This document shows positions 23,273-34,711 of a stretch of 64,000 nt of DNA, piece by piece. Under the pieces are notes generated by a model, which worked only from the letters and a program-made list of their open reading frames with translations, did not search any database and was not told the origin of the DNA. This DNA is from Isoetes taiwanensis. Lineage: Eukaryota > Streptophyta > Lycopodiopsida > Isoetales > Isoetaceae. Both the position numbers and the translations under genes were made by a program. Numbering within the stretch: the stretch's first letter is position 1; each line of letters begins with the position of its first letter. The stretch covers positions 380,580 to 444,579 of the forward strand of contig JAJEKV010000115.1 of the NCBI GenBank assembly GCA_021234155.1, written 5' to 3'.

Positions 23273-25050
23273 TATATCATGGTTTTAGGGTACGAACGGC
23301 CTTACACTTCATACAACGAGAATATAAGGAGGTGCCCACCTTTTGTTTGGGCTGATCTGCCTAAATTAGGCCCAAATAATGCCAATTCTGAAATACTTGT
23401 GGGGCACAGCTGCCCCAAATTCCAATGACCATGCTGATCCGTTATTTTTTTTTCAGAACTTTATCTCCTGCACCAAGAAATATCAACTCAAAGCAAGACA
23501 GGTTTCTGCCCTTAATGGTGATAGGTTGGTTCTTAGGGAGATGCCTGCCCGTTGTGGTAAGGGAGGTCATGGTCTTTGAACCACTTAAGAGGCCAACTGC
23601 TATATCTTGAGTCTTGTGATCCCATTGGCAAACTTGATGGCTCATTATCTTGCTTGAGTGTGGACCTGTAAAATGATATCATAAAATCTGAAATTGAAAT
23701 TATCAGCGAAAGAAGACCCTTATTTGACCCTTATTGACATAGCAGCATCCAGATGGACCGCTTTGGATGGACCAGCAATAGAACCTAGATAGACTGTCGT
23801 TTAACCATGATGAACCTTCTACAAACAATAGCTGGAACTTACCTACCAAGCTGATGAACCAACATGCAACTCCCATGGACCCAGTCCCTACCAGCATTGA
23901 CCTCCTAACAACTTGGATTGGGACTCTAGAGGACCTCCTAAAATGCCTAAACTAGTTGCAAATAAATATGAGTCCTACACTTAAAATTTAAACCGAGGTG
24001 GACGGCTTTGATCCTTCATAGCCTTAACTACAGGTTATTTCCAATCTGCAGCACACAGATCAAAGCATTAGTACTTGGGATCTCATGTTGATGGAAGCAT
24101 TACCAACGCAACCATCAACATGAGCTCCCAAATATGACAATTGCAAAACTTGAAAATACCTTGCAGACTAGCTTGTACAACAACACTTAACAGTTTATGG
24201 CAATGCCTTCAAAATACATCAAGGATAATCACATGCTAAAATTGAGAGGGAGAATTGATTTAGAACTTATAAATGAATTCTCTATGGTTGTGCACACCAC
24301 TGTAGTGGTAACTAATCAGCGTGATTGCTGCAGCAACTTGAGTGACATGTTATAACCTGGGATCTAAGAATCTGATCAGTCCTAGATCCCATCAAATTAG
24401 GTAATTTACATGGAACATAACTTGTGCTATCTAACAACACTTCTGCCATGCAATTAACATTGAAATACAACAATAGACACACTAACTAACAATGAGAAAC
24501 AATCCCATTGATTATGAAAGATGAACACAATTCATTCACAAAAAAAGGGATTCCCCATCACATGAAGGCCTCAAAGGTCTAAATTTGCCTCTTTCCTTTA
24601 AACATTATCTAGAGCCATAATTTTCTTCACTACAAGTGTTGAATCAATGGCACCTTCATCAATCTCTTGGCTACCACTTGTGTTGCTGTAAATTGGCTTG
24701 TAAGCATGGTGGATCTCGTCCACCTTATCAGCAGAGATATTGTCTCTATATGATATGCATCAAGGTTAGTCTAGTGCCAATCAAGGTCCACATTAGCCTT
24801 ATTTTTAGCCTTATTTCTGTGAATGTCCTAAGAACAAATGTGTGTATCCTTATTATTGCATCCTACAAGCTCATCCTCATCATCATGATCAGTATCTTGG
24901 TTGTCCATGTTACATGTAGCATCTTGACCAGCACCTGGACAACCATAAAAGCCTACCGACTCATATTCATAAAGCACATCCTGGACAATTGCATCGTGCC
25001 ATATTCAAAGGGCACATCCTGCACAATTGCTTCATAAACATGAGCAGGTT
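23273..25050. other. No gene recognised
   Basis: About 1.8 kb with only short, unrecognised frames. Confidence 0.45.
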
Positions 25051-25720
25051 CAACTGAGCAACAATTGAATTTGCAACGACTAAAAATGGTGTATGGACAG
25101 TTAGAATTACTTCAGATCCAGCTAATTTTATTAGCATTCAACACGCCTATAGCTTAATAATGACATCACACTGTTGAGGTGGCATGTAGATGATATGGCA
25201 TATATAAGCCGTAGTCATCCTAAAGTTAACTTAGTTTTCTATTGGGCACCCTCAGATTCTTCTCTTGTAGTAGCACTTCCTAAGATGCCTGAACAGTTAT
25301 GGCATGCTCTGTTTGGACACCTTCATAGCGATGCATTGCAAGTTGCCTCCACGTTAAAAATGGTTGATGACTTACCTAAACTTGCGCCATTAACATGCCG
25401 ATTGAAAATCGCTTGCGTAAGATACTTGGGGAAACAACTTTGAACAAGTGCCTTACCCGTCTCATGCTCAATTTCAAGCTACCCAACCCTTGGAATCAGT
25501 ACACTCAAATATTTGTTACATGCCCATTCCATCTCTTGGTGGCAAGCAGTACTTTTACCGCTTATTGATGATTATAGGAGATACACATGCTTGGATCTCC
25601 TAGCAACAATTGGTTGATGGTGGGCATGCTTTTTTGCTATCGCTGCATGGACATGATGCATCTTCACAATAGCAGTGGATGACTATATGTTCCCAACAGT
25701 GGCAGGTGGTTGGAGAACAA
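25051..25720 (+). pseudogene. Copia GAG-pre-integrase/integrase remnant
   Basis: Plus-strand frames read LWHALFGHLHSDALQVAS...KMVDDLPKLAP (GAG-pre-integrase domain, H and zinc-binding region degenerate), then in shifted frame QFQATQPLESVHSNI and SLGGKQYFYRLL (start of the integrase core). Several stops and shifts show decay. The remainder of the element is absent. Confidence 0.75.
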
Positions 25721-25945
25721 AGGGGGTTCACATAGTTTTAGTCGTACAAACCATGTGAGTGACCCGAAAGGGTTTGTTTTTCCCTTAAACCGTACATATA
25801 CTCGATAGCTTTTTGAGGTTTTTAGGGCGATTCTGGCACTGTATATGCCTGGAAAGGGGTTTTTGAAAAAAATCCAAACACGTATACAAGGGGGTTTTTA
25901 CCGACCCCTTGCACGCGGGTGGCATACCCCAAATTATAAGTAGCA
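25717..25945. repeat. Dispersed repeat, copy 1
   Basis: This ~220-bp sequence begins GGGGGTTCACATAGTT and contains CATGTGAGTGACCC, CCGTACATATACTC, CGTATACAAGGGGGTTTT and CGACCCCTTGCACGC. It recurs in the same orientation at 27871-28090 at moderate identity. Confidence 0.8.
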
Positions 25946-26069
25946 TTGATGCAAGAGGAGGATGGCAGGCCAGCAGCTAGAATTTCTATTGCTATACCTT
26001 CAATTTCTTGGAGATCCTCCTCGTCACTATCTTCAACAACCTCACATTGATTAGCATATAGATCTACCT

Positions 26070-26666
26070 TTACAGCGGCAGCAATAAATGGTCATATTCC
26101 TATTTTCCTAAATCCTCGGCAATATTAGAAGTGGTCAATGCTTCTTGCAAGGATGTCTTCTTGCTTGTCAATTCTTCTTGACCTCTCATGTAATGGCACC
26201 TATTCCTTTTGAATCTAGTCTTGAAGGGTGAGGAATATAACACATCTAGAGGCTGTAATCTATAGGAAGTGTGTGGAGGTAATCTTAGAATATATAAGCC
26301 TATAGTTTTGGCATGTTGAATGGCAGCCAAACTCACGTGATATCCATGGCCATCACAAATGAGAAGGCGTAGATTAACAGGAGATATGCCAGCAGGGACA
26401 TTGATTTGGAAGTGTGCAAGCTAGCCATCAAACAATTGATTTGCAATCCAGGCCTTTTTCTGGAAGGGCATGGCAACTCTAGGTTCACATCCCAGCATCA
26501 CATTTTTATTCCTCATTCTTTCACCTTTAAAGACATACAAATTAGACAACACATAACCTTCAGCAGATATATGTGTGAGAATGCAAAAATGCAAAAAAAA
26601 TGACTCAGCAAAACGCAAAAAATGCAACCTTCTGGCACCAATTAACAAAAGTGTTGATAATATCAA
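26070..26666 (-). pseudogene. Pogo/Tigger-type DDE transposase remnant
   Basis: Minus-strand frames contain NLYVFKGERMRNKN, CEPRVAMPFQKKAWI, LLICDGHGYHVS and LRLPPHTSYRLQPLDV, then PFKTRFKR. This is the order of the DDE_1 superfamily endonuclease of Pogo/Tigger elements (the D of CDGH is catalytic). Frame breaks and the absence of the HTH part mark it as a relic. It overlaps the start of a Helitron helicase relic on the other strand. Confidence 0.85.
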
Positions 26667-27192
26667 TAATCATGTACTTAAGAAAGTACTTAACCATGAC
26701 AAGCCATATTATAGCCACGATCATATTACAGAACAAGATCAAATCACACATGATCATCCTTATGCAACATTCGACTTTTTGAATAACTTCACACCTTTTG
26801 GAATACCGAATCATGAACTGAAACTTAAGGTGGGAGTTATATGCCACGTTATGAAACGACTAGACATGGAAAAGGGTTTAGTGAAGAATGCGAGAGTCAT
26901 GGTCGTATCAATGCACACGAAGTTTGTGATGGTAAAAATTTCAGATGGGGTAACCCAGGAGGCCCTATGCACGTACCCAATTTCTAGAACTGACTTATTT
27001 TATCAACCAGAAAATAGGCCTTGGACCATTCACAGACGACAATTACCACTTCGCCTATCTTATTCAACAACTTTCAATAGTTGTCAAGGACTAATGTTGG
27101 ACAGTGTTGTTATCGACCTACGTACTGACGTATTGCATATGGCCAGCTATACACTGCACTCACTCGCATGCGATCGAGACAAGATGCGATGA
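26635..27192 (+). pseudogene. Helitron (PIF1-family) helicase, C-terminal part
   Basis: An open frame of about 185 codons includes NKSVDNINNHVL, GIPNHELKLKVGVICHVMK.LD, EKGLVKNAR, RRQLPLRLSYSTTFNSCQG and LRTDVLHMASYTLHSL. This matches the C-terminal third of Helitron Rep-helicase proteins, including helicase motif VI (TxxxCQG for the usual TINKSQG). The Rep domain and motifs I-IV are missing. No CTRR end or terminal hairpin was identified. Confidence 0.82.
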
Positions 27193-27687
27193 TCCTGTTA
27201 TCACCAGAGAATACTACAAAATGCACAAAAAATGTTGTATACAAATAATTGCTATGTTGATAAAGCGTCTTTTACCTGATCTTTTTTCTTTATATATTTG
27301 TATACATACATCATAAATAGTTGGCATCAAATAAGGTACATCACTCATCCTAATCATATCAAAAAATGTTCTGAAGTGCATTGAAAGTGTTGTAAGTAGT
27401 AAATTGTTATGCTGATGAGATACATCTTCCTTAGTCCTTTTTCTAAACAGGTTGGCCAAAACGTGAGACAATTGGACTTCACATAAGGTACGTTGGCACC
27501 ATCAGTTACAGGTATCACAAACATATTTTCGTCAATACTTATTTACAACATTTATGTGAAAGATACTAATGATAAGAATTGGAGCTCAAACAAGATACAT
27601 TCTCTTCGCTTTTTACAGGTACCATCCTGTTTGATTATCATGAGATTCCCCTCATTCGCACTTTATGAAACTATAATGACTTAATCT
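27193..27687. other. No gene recognised
   Basis: Follows the helicase frame. It includes two loosely similar stretches (ACAAAAAATGTTGTAT near 27225 and AAAAAATGTTCTGAAG near 27360), possibly part of the decayed Helitron. Confidence 0.35.
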
Positions 27688-28396
27688 ATCTATCGCAGTG
27701 ATGGTCTAGTGGTAAATCCATTGGTTATGGGTAGCCCCCAACCAGGACCAAAACCCACTGACTAACATTGGGTGGTTTTAAGAATACGAATAAAACCCTT
27801 CGCGATGGAAGTCTAGTGGTTAGGCCATTGGTTATGGGTAACCCCCACCAAGTTTCAAAACCCAAGAAAAAACAAGGGGGGTTCACATAGTTATAGCCGT
27901 ACAATTCATGTGAGTGACCCATACATATACTCTTACCGATGGGGCTTTTTTTAGGTGACTCTGGTTCAATATGTGGCTCAATATGTGGCTGAAATGGGGG
28001 TTTTTGGAAGATTTCTAAGGCGTATACAAGGGGGTTTTCGGCGACCCCTTGCACGCACATGTGGTACCCCCTATATGATAGGTGCACCCCCCGGGAGAAA
28101 AAATAGAAAAAATCCATTACCGCGGTGATGGTCTAGTAGCCTTGCCAACCAGACTAAAACCCACTGACTAGCATTGGATAACAAAAAAGTAAAATTGTAT
28201 GTGCACAACAAAAAAATCAAAATAAACATCTATCGCGCTGGTTGTCTAGTGGTCAGGCCATTAGATGTGGACAACCCCCATCCAGCTCAAACCACCATCT
28301 GATGATTAAGAGTGGGAATCTTGTGATCAAAATAAACATCTATCGCGCTGGTTGTCTAATGGTCAGGCCATTGGATGTGGACAACCCCCATTAGTG
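27688..28396. repeat. Cluster of five tRNA-derived SINE-like repeats
   Basis: Copies at about 27688-27775, 27801-27865, 28116-28180, 28230-28315 and 28341-28396 share an A-box-like TGGTCTAGTGGT(T/C)AGGCCATTGG followed by a CCCCCA-rich segment. The fourth and fifth copies are also preceded by the same AATAAACATCTATCGCGCTGG. The A box fits RNA polymerase III promoters, and none folds as a tRNA. A copy of the dispersed 220-bp repeat lies between copies 2 and 3. Confidence 0.65.
27871..28090. repeat. Dispersed repeat, copy 2
   Basis: Second copy of the element at 25717-25945. It starts GGGGGGTTCACATAG and ends around CGACCCCTTGCACGC followed by a run of C. It separates SINE-like copies. Confidence 0.8.
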
Positions 28397-29470
28397 TCAG
28401 GGCAAGACAAAAAATGTGGGCCTTGAAGCTCGCGGCTTTTGCCATATCAAGACATGATTTAACCTCTCAAGACCGCAAGTAAGTCCGGCCATAGCCGATC
28501 TTTTTCCCCGCTTTGTTTATTCCAAAATTCCCTTGCTTCTCCCGCCGAATCTGTTAAGACCTTCTGTTGCAAGAGGGATATATAATCTTAGAACGGCAAT
28601 CAAAACCCCGACAGATGACCTTAGGCCTCTCAATCCGCATGGTATTGTAAAGGAAAGAAGATGGAGTTGAAGGAAAGTAATCTTCTCCGGTAGAAGATTT
28701 CAGGGCGTAAGCCCCGACGAGTGACGATAGTCGCGAATGATGGCGTGCGCCCTGAAATCTTCTGCCGGAGAAGATTCTTTGACGAAAAAAACGAGAAGCA
28801 TCAAGTTTTTGCCCGCTTTTCAGTGTATCCCCTGATAAAAGATGATAAATAAGATAAGAAGTTCGACAAACAGACATTGTAATTTAACATGAAATTTATC
28901 TTTGTCCTGGAATGGGCTGAAATTTGATGGTCCCGTTTTTTTTGGAAACATAGAAGACAGACACTAGCTTTAGCAATGGATGCTGCAAAGCAGACTAGCA
29001 GCGAGAGCATCTTCGACTGTGCGAAAGAAGCAAGCTAAAAACTCCATTGGAGAATCTACTAAATCCTCATCCAAAATCCAAAGACCCTTGTACCAAGGAA
29101 AAACGGATCCGCCATAGCCAAGAGCAGATCCGCCGGAAATGCATCTAATCCCCCGTAAAAAAAAATTTGGGAACACGTGTAAGCGAACTAGAATAAAAGA
29201 CAGAACCTTATGTCTCTGCTTACTGTCCTTGTCCCAAAAGTTATATGCACCGTTTGGAACCAGCTGTTAAAAAAGTTGCATAAACCTGAAAGTGTTATAC
29301 CTGTTAGAAACTACACTGGTCTCATCTTCCACATGTTAAAAGATGCCTAACCAATCTTAGCTTCAAAGTACATAAAAAATTATCAAGTGTGTGACTAAAG
29401 GGACCTGGTATCTAGATAAAATGCAAATTGTTAAGACCTAAAAGCATTCCAACAGTGGTAACTTGGCCAC
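28397..29470. other. No gene recognised apart from one hairpin
   Basis: Contains the inverted repeat at 28679-28776 and otherwise no recognisable coding sequence. Confidence 0.4.
28679..28776. repeat. Long hairpin: 29-bp arms, 40-bp loop
   Basis: 28679-28707 and 28748-28776 are reverse complements with one mismatch (arm contains TTTCAGGGCG/CGCCCTGAAA). It could be a foldback element or a small-RNA-type hairpin. No gene context explains it. Confidence 0.75.
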
Positions 29471-30021
29471 CTGAAAGATCTTAGCTTGTTTGTCACATCC
29501 AACTGAAAAGACTGTTATTCCATCATTCTTCCATGCCAAACATAGAACCTGGAACTCAATAGTCAGTACTCTCACCTGCTTGCTATATTAGGAGCACCAA
29601 GTAAATCCAACCTATGCGCATGTCATCAAAAGGATTTCAAACAAACATGGCATCGAGGGTATTAGGGTCTCCTGTTTTTTGTTACAAATCAGTATTTTGA
29701 TGTGGCAAGCTACTGTAGAATGATATCTTAAATGGCCAAGACAACAAAAAAATATGATTTAGTAGCATGTGGAGATATATAGTTCAAGGAAGCTATAATT
29801 TTAATAAAACTTACAGGTTGGTCATGTGATATAGCAGCCTTTGGCACACTCACCATTCTGCTGATTGCCCCAATAAGGGACATGTGCAAGCGATATAAAT
29901 CTAGTAGATCCTGCTCGATTGTTGTTCAAACCAAATAACTTACCTGGTTATCCCACAAGGTTGCTATCACATAATTGGCCTTAAAACAGAAGCTCAAGCT
30001 TGAGATTCCATCAGATGGAGG
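29471..30021 (-). pseudogene. RAE1-like (mRNA export WD40 protein) gene fragment with introns retained
   Basis: Three minus-strand exons are recognisable. 30021-29944 gives PPSDGISSLSFCFKANYVIATLWDNQ and ends at GTAAG. About 29866-29815 gives VPKAAISHDQP and ends at GTAAG. 29548-29471 gives VLCLAWKNDGITVFSVGCDKQAKIFQ after a CAG acceptor. These are consecutive segments of the RAE1/GLE2 WD40 propeller. Exons before and after are absent, so this is a segmental duplicate, not a processed copy. Several residues differ from the conserved family sequence, consistent with decay. Confidence 0.8.
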
Positions 30022-31132
30022 CTGTACAACCAACCCAACACATCAAGTCAATATGGAGCTAGAACCACATGACCATACATGTGGATAGGCCTAAATCAAC
30101 ATGAAGTGAGAAAATTTCGTCACAACTCGAGAGTAGCTGTGCAATTCTGTCCCCAAAACTTTGGCCACTTACAAAATGAAGTTTGAAGACCCACGATAGA
30201 TTTGTTAGCAAGCACGTAACCAAACACCTAAGAAATGATCTCCGTTTGAGATCTGTTGCTTGCTATATATCGCCATGCCCAAATGTTCAAAAGCGCCAAC
30301 GCCAGGTGTATAGGAAAGAAATAAAAATGCTTAGGAGAAAGAACAAAAATAAAGAAAATGACAGTGAGAAACGATGCAGGCTTGTGCAGGCTTTAAGAAG
30401 AGTTACAGTTAGATTTAGGCAAGGTTGTGCTCGGATTGAAGCTCAAGGCTTGCCGATTCCCAAGCCTTGCCGATTCGTTAGCTTTGACTTCACTCCATTC
30501 ATGAGCTTTGAGATTAAGACAAACAACAACACGATAGCAAATTAAACGGGAGTGTTGCATCACTCCCCGCTTCAAAGATTCCCTTTTTTAAAAACACCAT
30601 GTTTCTAAAATAAGTCTTTTTGATAGTTGTTGAGAATTTCTAGAGGTTTGCATTTTTTTTCATGCCATTTTGGCCCATCATTAGGCTTAAAAAACTTTGT
30701 ACTTATGAAACAGAAATCATAAAAAATAGTGAAATTTAGGCATAGACTTGAAGAGACTGAAAGCATTACAAAAAGCACCGTAATAGAAAAGGAAAAAAAG
30801 TAATATGTTTTAATAAATTTTTGTACATCAATATTGAAGATTCATTGTAATAAATAATGATAATTTTAATATGCAAAGAGTCAAAGATCTACATCATAGT
30901 CCTCCTCATTTTTTTGCTGCCTCGCCGCCGTCCTTCTCGCTCAATCTGCTCCCTCCTTTGCCGGAGACTTAAGTTTTGTATCCTCCTCGTTTCTCGGAAT
31001 GGTAGCTAAAGCTACTTCTTTAAGCTCCGCAAAGGTTGCCTCGTCGCCTAGTGAACTCGAGAATGGAGGTCAGATCTCCGAGGACGTTAGTTTAGCATAA
31101 TCGATGAAGACTTGGCCCCTAACTCTTGATTT
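30022..31132. other. No recognised gene; one unrecognised 120-codon frame
   Basis: A plus-strand frame at 30183-30545 (basic, KRQRQVYRKEIKMLRRKNK) has no similarity I recognise and may be fortuitous. The rest appears empty. The C-rich stretch 30900-31100 immediately downstream of the methyltransferase stop may be its 3' flank. Confidence 0.35.
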
Positions 31133-34100
31133 TCATCCGGTAAAGTAGGTAAGGCTGCCGGCCTCATCTTCACAAAATGCAGCCTCCTTATCAATATCCA
31201 CGGCTACTACGATCGCGGCCCTTCTTAAGTGCACATGCGATAGTAGTACCAGAACCGTGAGAAAGCATCAAGCACCCAATCTCCCCGGACGGTGAACATG
31301 TCCGTGAGATGGTTGATGAGCTTTTGTGGTTTCCCGTAGTGATTCACAATCCGCTTTGTGCACTTGGGTCCCCGCAATTTCGTAAGACCGCCGGAAACTC
31401 TAGGACGCTTGAAAAGTTTTGACAGCGGCGTTGTTGAAGTGTTCCATGGACCTCTTCCCATCAAAACTCCAATAAGCTACATGAAGGTACTCTACCTTGT
31501 CGAAAAGCAACCTTGGTCCTCCACCATGGTAGTTGATGTCTGTTTTGTACCTAGTGAAGCATTTAAAGTGATGTTAGCAAAACAAGAAAACACTTCGAAA
31601 ACCGTAAAGCAGGAAACACTATTCGAATACACTACGTAATTAAAGAGAAAAGTAATTGTATTCGAATAAGACTTACTGCATAAGGTTTTCATATCCCCGC
31701 CCGAATCGGAGAACCAAAGTGATTTTTGAAAGCTGATTCCACCAAGCCGACCGCATGCTCGAATGGAACGTAACTAAACGCCAATGTTTGGCCGTTGAGA
31801 TCCGCTTTGATTCCTTCAATGAAAGCATTAAACTCTGAAAATTTGAAGGGCTGGTCGTCAGATTCGGGCTGCCTTTAAGCTTAAACCCGTAGGGAAGATC
31901 AGCAATAACCAAAGTAAAGTCCCGTGGCTTAACCGTTCCGACAAGGTTAGGTGCAATCACCATGAATGATTGAATATAAATTGTTTTGATCAAACATGCG
32001 TAATCTCTCGTAGTCGGATGGTTCCGCTCAACAGTTCTTTTCAAATTTAACGACCTCTCTTCCCGTGCTGTTCTAACCAAATTCATAAAGCCCTCGGGCA
32101 GGTCCTTATTTTTCTTTTTGCTCTAAAGAAAAACAAAACAACAACTGTCAAGAGATCGTTTGTGCAGAGAAAAGGAATTTTGAGAGTACTTACCCAGCCC
32201 TCAAAATTTGGTGCATATTGCACAATGCGCTCGTCCGATGTGGCAATTGGGTAGAGTTCCTTGCACCTTTCCCATGTTTCGACGTTTAGCTGCTCCATCA
32301 AACATGTTTGACATGTTATGACGTTCTTTTGGCTGCAAGACATTAAGGAAACAATGAGATTAAACGTAAGAATCAAGGCAAAAGTAAAAAGGAAAACAAA
32401 TAAAAGTCAAGCTATTTGTATTCTGGAATACAAACTGGTTAACTGGTGATGCTACCTCGAAACAATATGCAGAAAATAGTTCTGCTACAGGACAAACACT
32501 GCTTGTCTCTAGAAAAGCAATGTGTATTCCGGAATACAGATTGCTTCTCTAAAGGAACGCAATGTGTATTCCGGAATACACATGCCTTTCTTTAGAGGAG
32601 CAATGTGTATTCCGGAATACACAATGCTTTTCTAGAGACAAGCAATGTGTATTCCGGAATACACATTGCCCGTGTGAAGGAAGGCATGTGTATTCTGGAA
32701 TACACTATGTACGCCGATGTTTTTGGGAATCTAACATGCAAAGAGTAAAGTTTGTGTCAGAGAACTTACTTGTGCAATTCCTTTGACATTTCTTCTAGGC
32801 TAAACTCCTTATCAACAACTTTTTGGAGAAGTCGTTCTAAGCTCGCGGTGTCGGAGAAGCCCCGTGATTTCCCTCCGCACGGTAATGGTCATTTCTTTTT
32901 TGGGCACGTCCGGAGGTTTTTTCTTGGCCGTCTCCTTGCTCTTGCTCTTTAACTCCCTCGCCAACATTGTAAATATCTCGTTCCGAGTTCCCAAACTGTT
33001 CAAGAAGATTTCACGTCAAATAGTCGGTTTGCTATTCTCGAATACATTTTGTGCTTACCTTGCCATCTCTAAAAGCTAATCGAACCAGCTTGTCGTGGGC
33101 CAATGAGAGATCGCCTTTTATTGGCCTGGTGTCATATTTCAGCAAAGATTCAATGGCACACGCCTCCTTAAGCTCCAAGGAAAACGCTTGGCTTCTTAAG
33201 GTCCTCACCGCATTTTTCCTTGAAAATTACATACTCCCGCGTATAAACCGGATCTTGTCGACAAAGCTCATCTTTAGTTTGTACTCGTTGTCGCGATTGT
33301 GGGTGTTGGTAACGATTTTTGCTTCTTCATCTCAGAAGACCACAAGAGATGCCAAGCAGAGGACGGAGAGGTACCTCGGGTTCTTCTTTTGTAAAGTTGC
33401 CTTCTTGCCTTGAAGCTATGATTCCCTCCCAAGACGAGTGAGTGTAGGTGTCAGCCGCGTTTTCTCCGCCATACTCCCGGGGGTTGTGCAATCTCCCCCT
33501 CCCAACAAGGACAACTATTGGGGCCACATGAGCATTTGATTGCTCCTTATTCATCCTTGAGGTTCCTCAAGTGATGGGCATAAATTTTGCGAACACGAAG
33601 TGGCCTTTCAGCCTTCATTTTTGGGAGGAAGCTTCATTGAAGTGACTGGCAAATAAATGACACCTTGCACAAACTTGTGCAGGTTAATCTCTTCCATTTT
33701 TTCAGATGTTTTATCAACTTTTTTTTCCTTAATAGCAACACCAGGTGCTTTACCCTTCCCCTTCTTCTTCTTAGGTTCCTCGGGGGACTTCGTGGATTTC
33801 AAGCTCTTTGTGCTTTCCGGGCTTCTTTGGTTCTTTAGCAGCTATGGTTGCCCTTGGCCTGCTAAGTTTCTTTTTGGCCGCATTGAGGGTTCTTCCTCGC
33901 CTTGTTCCCGGAACCTCCATCCCGATGACCTCCCCCAAGAACTAGCATCCGAGGGTGATGATTGTGACCTTTCTCCATCCCAATGCTCCGGGACTCACCG
34001 ACAGAAAGTCCTCGCTTATCTTGGTAGAAACGCCTAATTACTCGAAACACGGGCTTCTTTTTGTCCGTAGTGTGAAAAGAATTTGTACAAAGGATCTTGG

Positions 34101-34522
34101 TTGGTTGCACACCGACAATTCTAAAAATGCGATGTCCACAACTATGAAGCCTTGGGAGGTCTTGAAAGATAGCCTCCCACCGACCACCTTGTCCCGCAAC
34201 TTCCTCAACATCTTTTATTGTCCCAAGGTTCACAAACTTCGAGTCTACAGTACCTTTTTTGTCCAGCACTTTACGCACGCATAAAAACGCGTTAGTGTCT
34301 TTGTATTTTCCATCTGCACCGGGTTACTTAACCACCGCGTTTGAAAGTTTTCGTAAATAGCGGGTCGGGTCTCGTCGTGCCGTGTGCTTTTGTGGGTGTG
34401 GGACGCTTAGGCTTGTGAGATTTCTTTGATGCCCTCTTGGCTTCCTTCTTCCCCGCCGAAACGTTTAAAACAACAATGTTAAGACAGAAATTGAACGAAA
34501 AAATCAGATTCCGTAATAACAT
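31133..34522 (-). CDS. Beta-class (N6/N4) DNA methyltransferase-like gene, five exons, several indels
   Basis: Exons 34522-33059, 32995-32770, 32332-32194, 32122-31677 and 31550-31133 have good GT-AG borders. The fourth exon carries motif IV as VIADLPYGFKLKG (DPPY class, with Leu for the first Pro). The last carries KVEYLHVAYWSFDG, CTKRIVNHYGKPQKLI and the SAM-binding motif I (GDWVLDAFS, then GSGTTIACALKKGRD in another frame), followed by VVAVDIDKEAAF. Motif IV before motif I is the beta class of bacterial and phage amino-methyltransferases. The ~480-residue N-terminal part is unrecognised and includes a basic KKSHKPKRP segment; its HVAPIVVLV stretch is faintly ParB-like. About six single-base shifts interrupt the frame (for example CCG where CCGG is expected). 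Activity is unproven; the intron structure shows adaptation to a eukaryotic genome. Confidence 0.75.
32415..32705. repeat. Palindrome array A, inside an intron of the methyltransferase gene
   Basis: The perfect 18-bp palindrome GTGTATTCCGGAATACAC (first and last copies slightly altered) starts at 32522, 32564, 32605, 32647 and 32688, a period of 41-42 bp. A related TTTGTATTCTGGAATACAAA lies at 32415. Several copies extend to 28 bp through GCAAT/ATTGC arms. The spacers partly form inverted pairs (GTCTCTAGAAAAGC against GCTTTTCTAGAGAC). The array lies between exons 2 and 3 of the methyltransferase gene. Confidence 0.9.
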
Positions 34523-34711
34523 TTACTAATCTTGTGCCCTAAAGGCCAGAAAAAGACAGGAAAACAAGCAGAAATATAGTAACTCTAAGACAATTTTTTG
34601 TGCCTTAATTGGACTCGAAATTGTTATTTTAACCTTTAAAGTGGTCTGTTTTAGCTAAAAGGTGTCTTCATTAAGTGCTAAAAAACAAGAGTTTCCAAAA
34701 AGACAAGCAAA

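Noticed and set aside
27688-28396. tRNA genes suggested by A-box sequences
   Set aside because: No matching B box at the right distance and no cloverleaf; repeated degenerate copies indicate SINE-like elements.
32522-32705. CRISPR-like array (28-bp repeats, ~14-bp spacers)
   Set aside because: Repeats are perfect palindromes, spacers are short and mutually related, the setting is a plant intron, and no cas genes are present.
31358-34284. Plus-strand frames (31358, 33051, 33657, 33955)
   Set aside because: All lie antisense to methyltransferase exons, whose splice sites and motifs support the minus strand.
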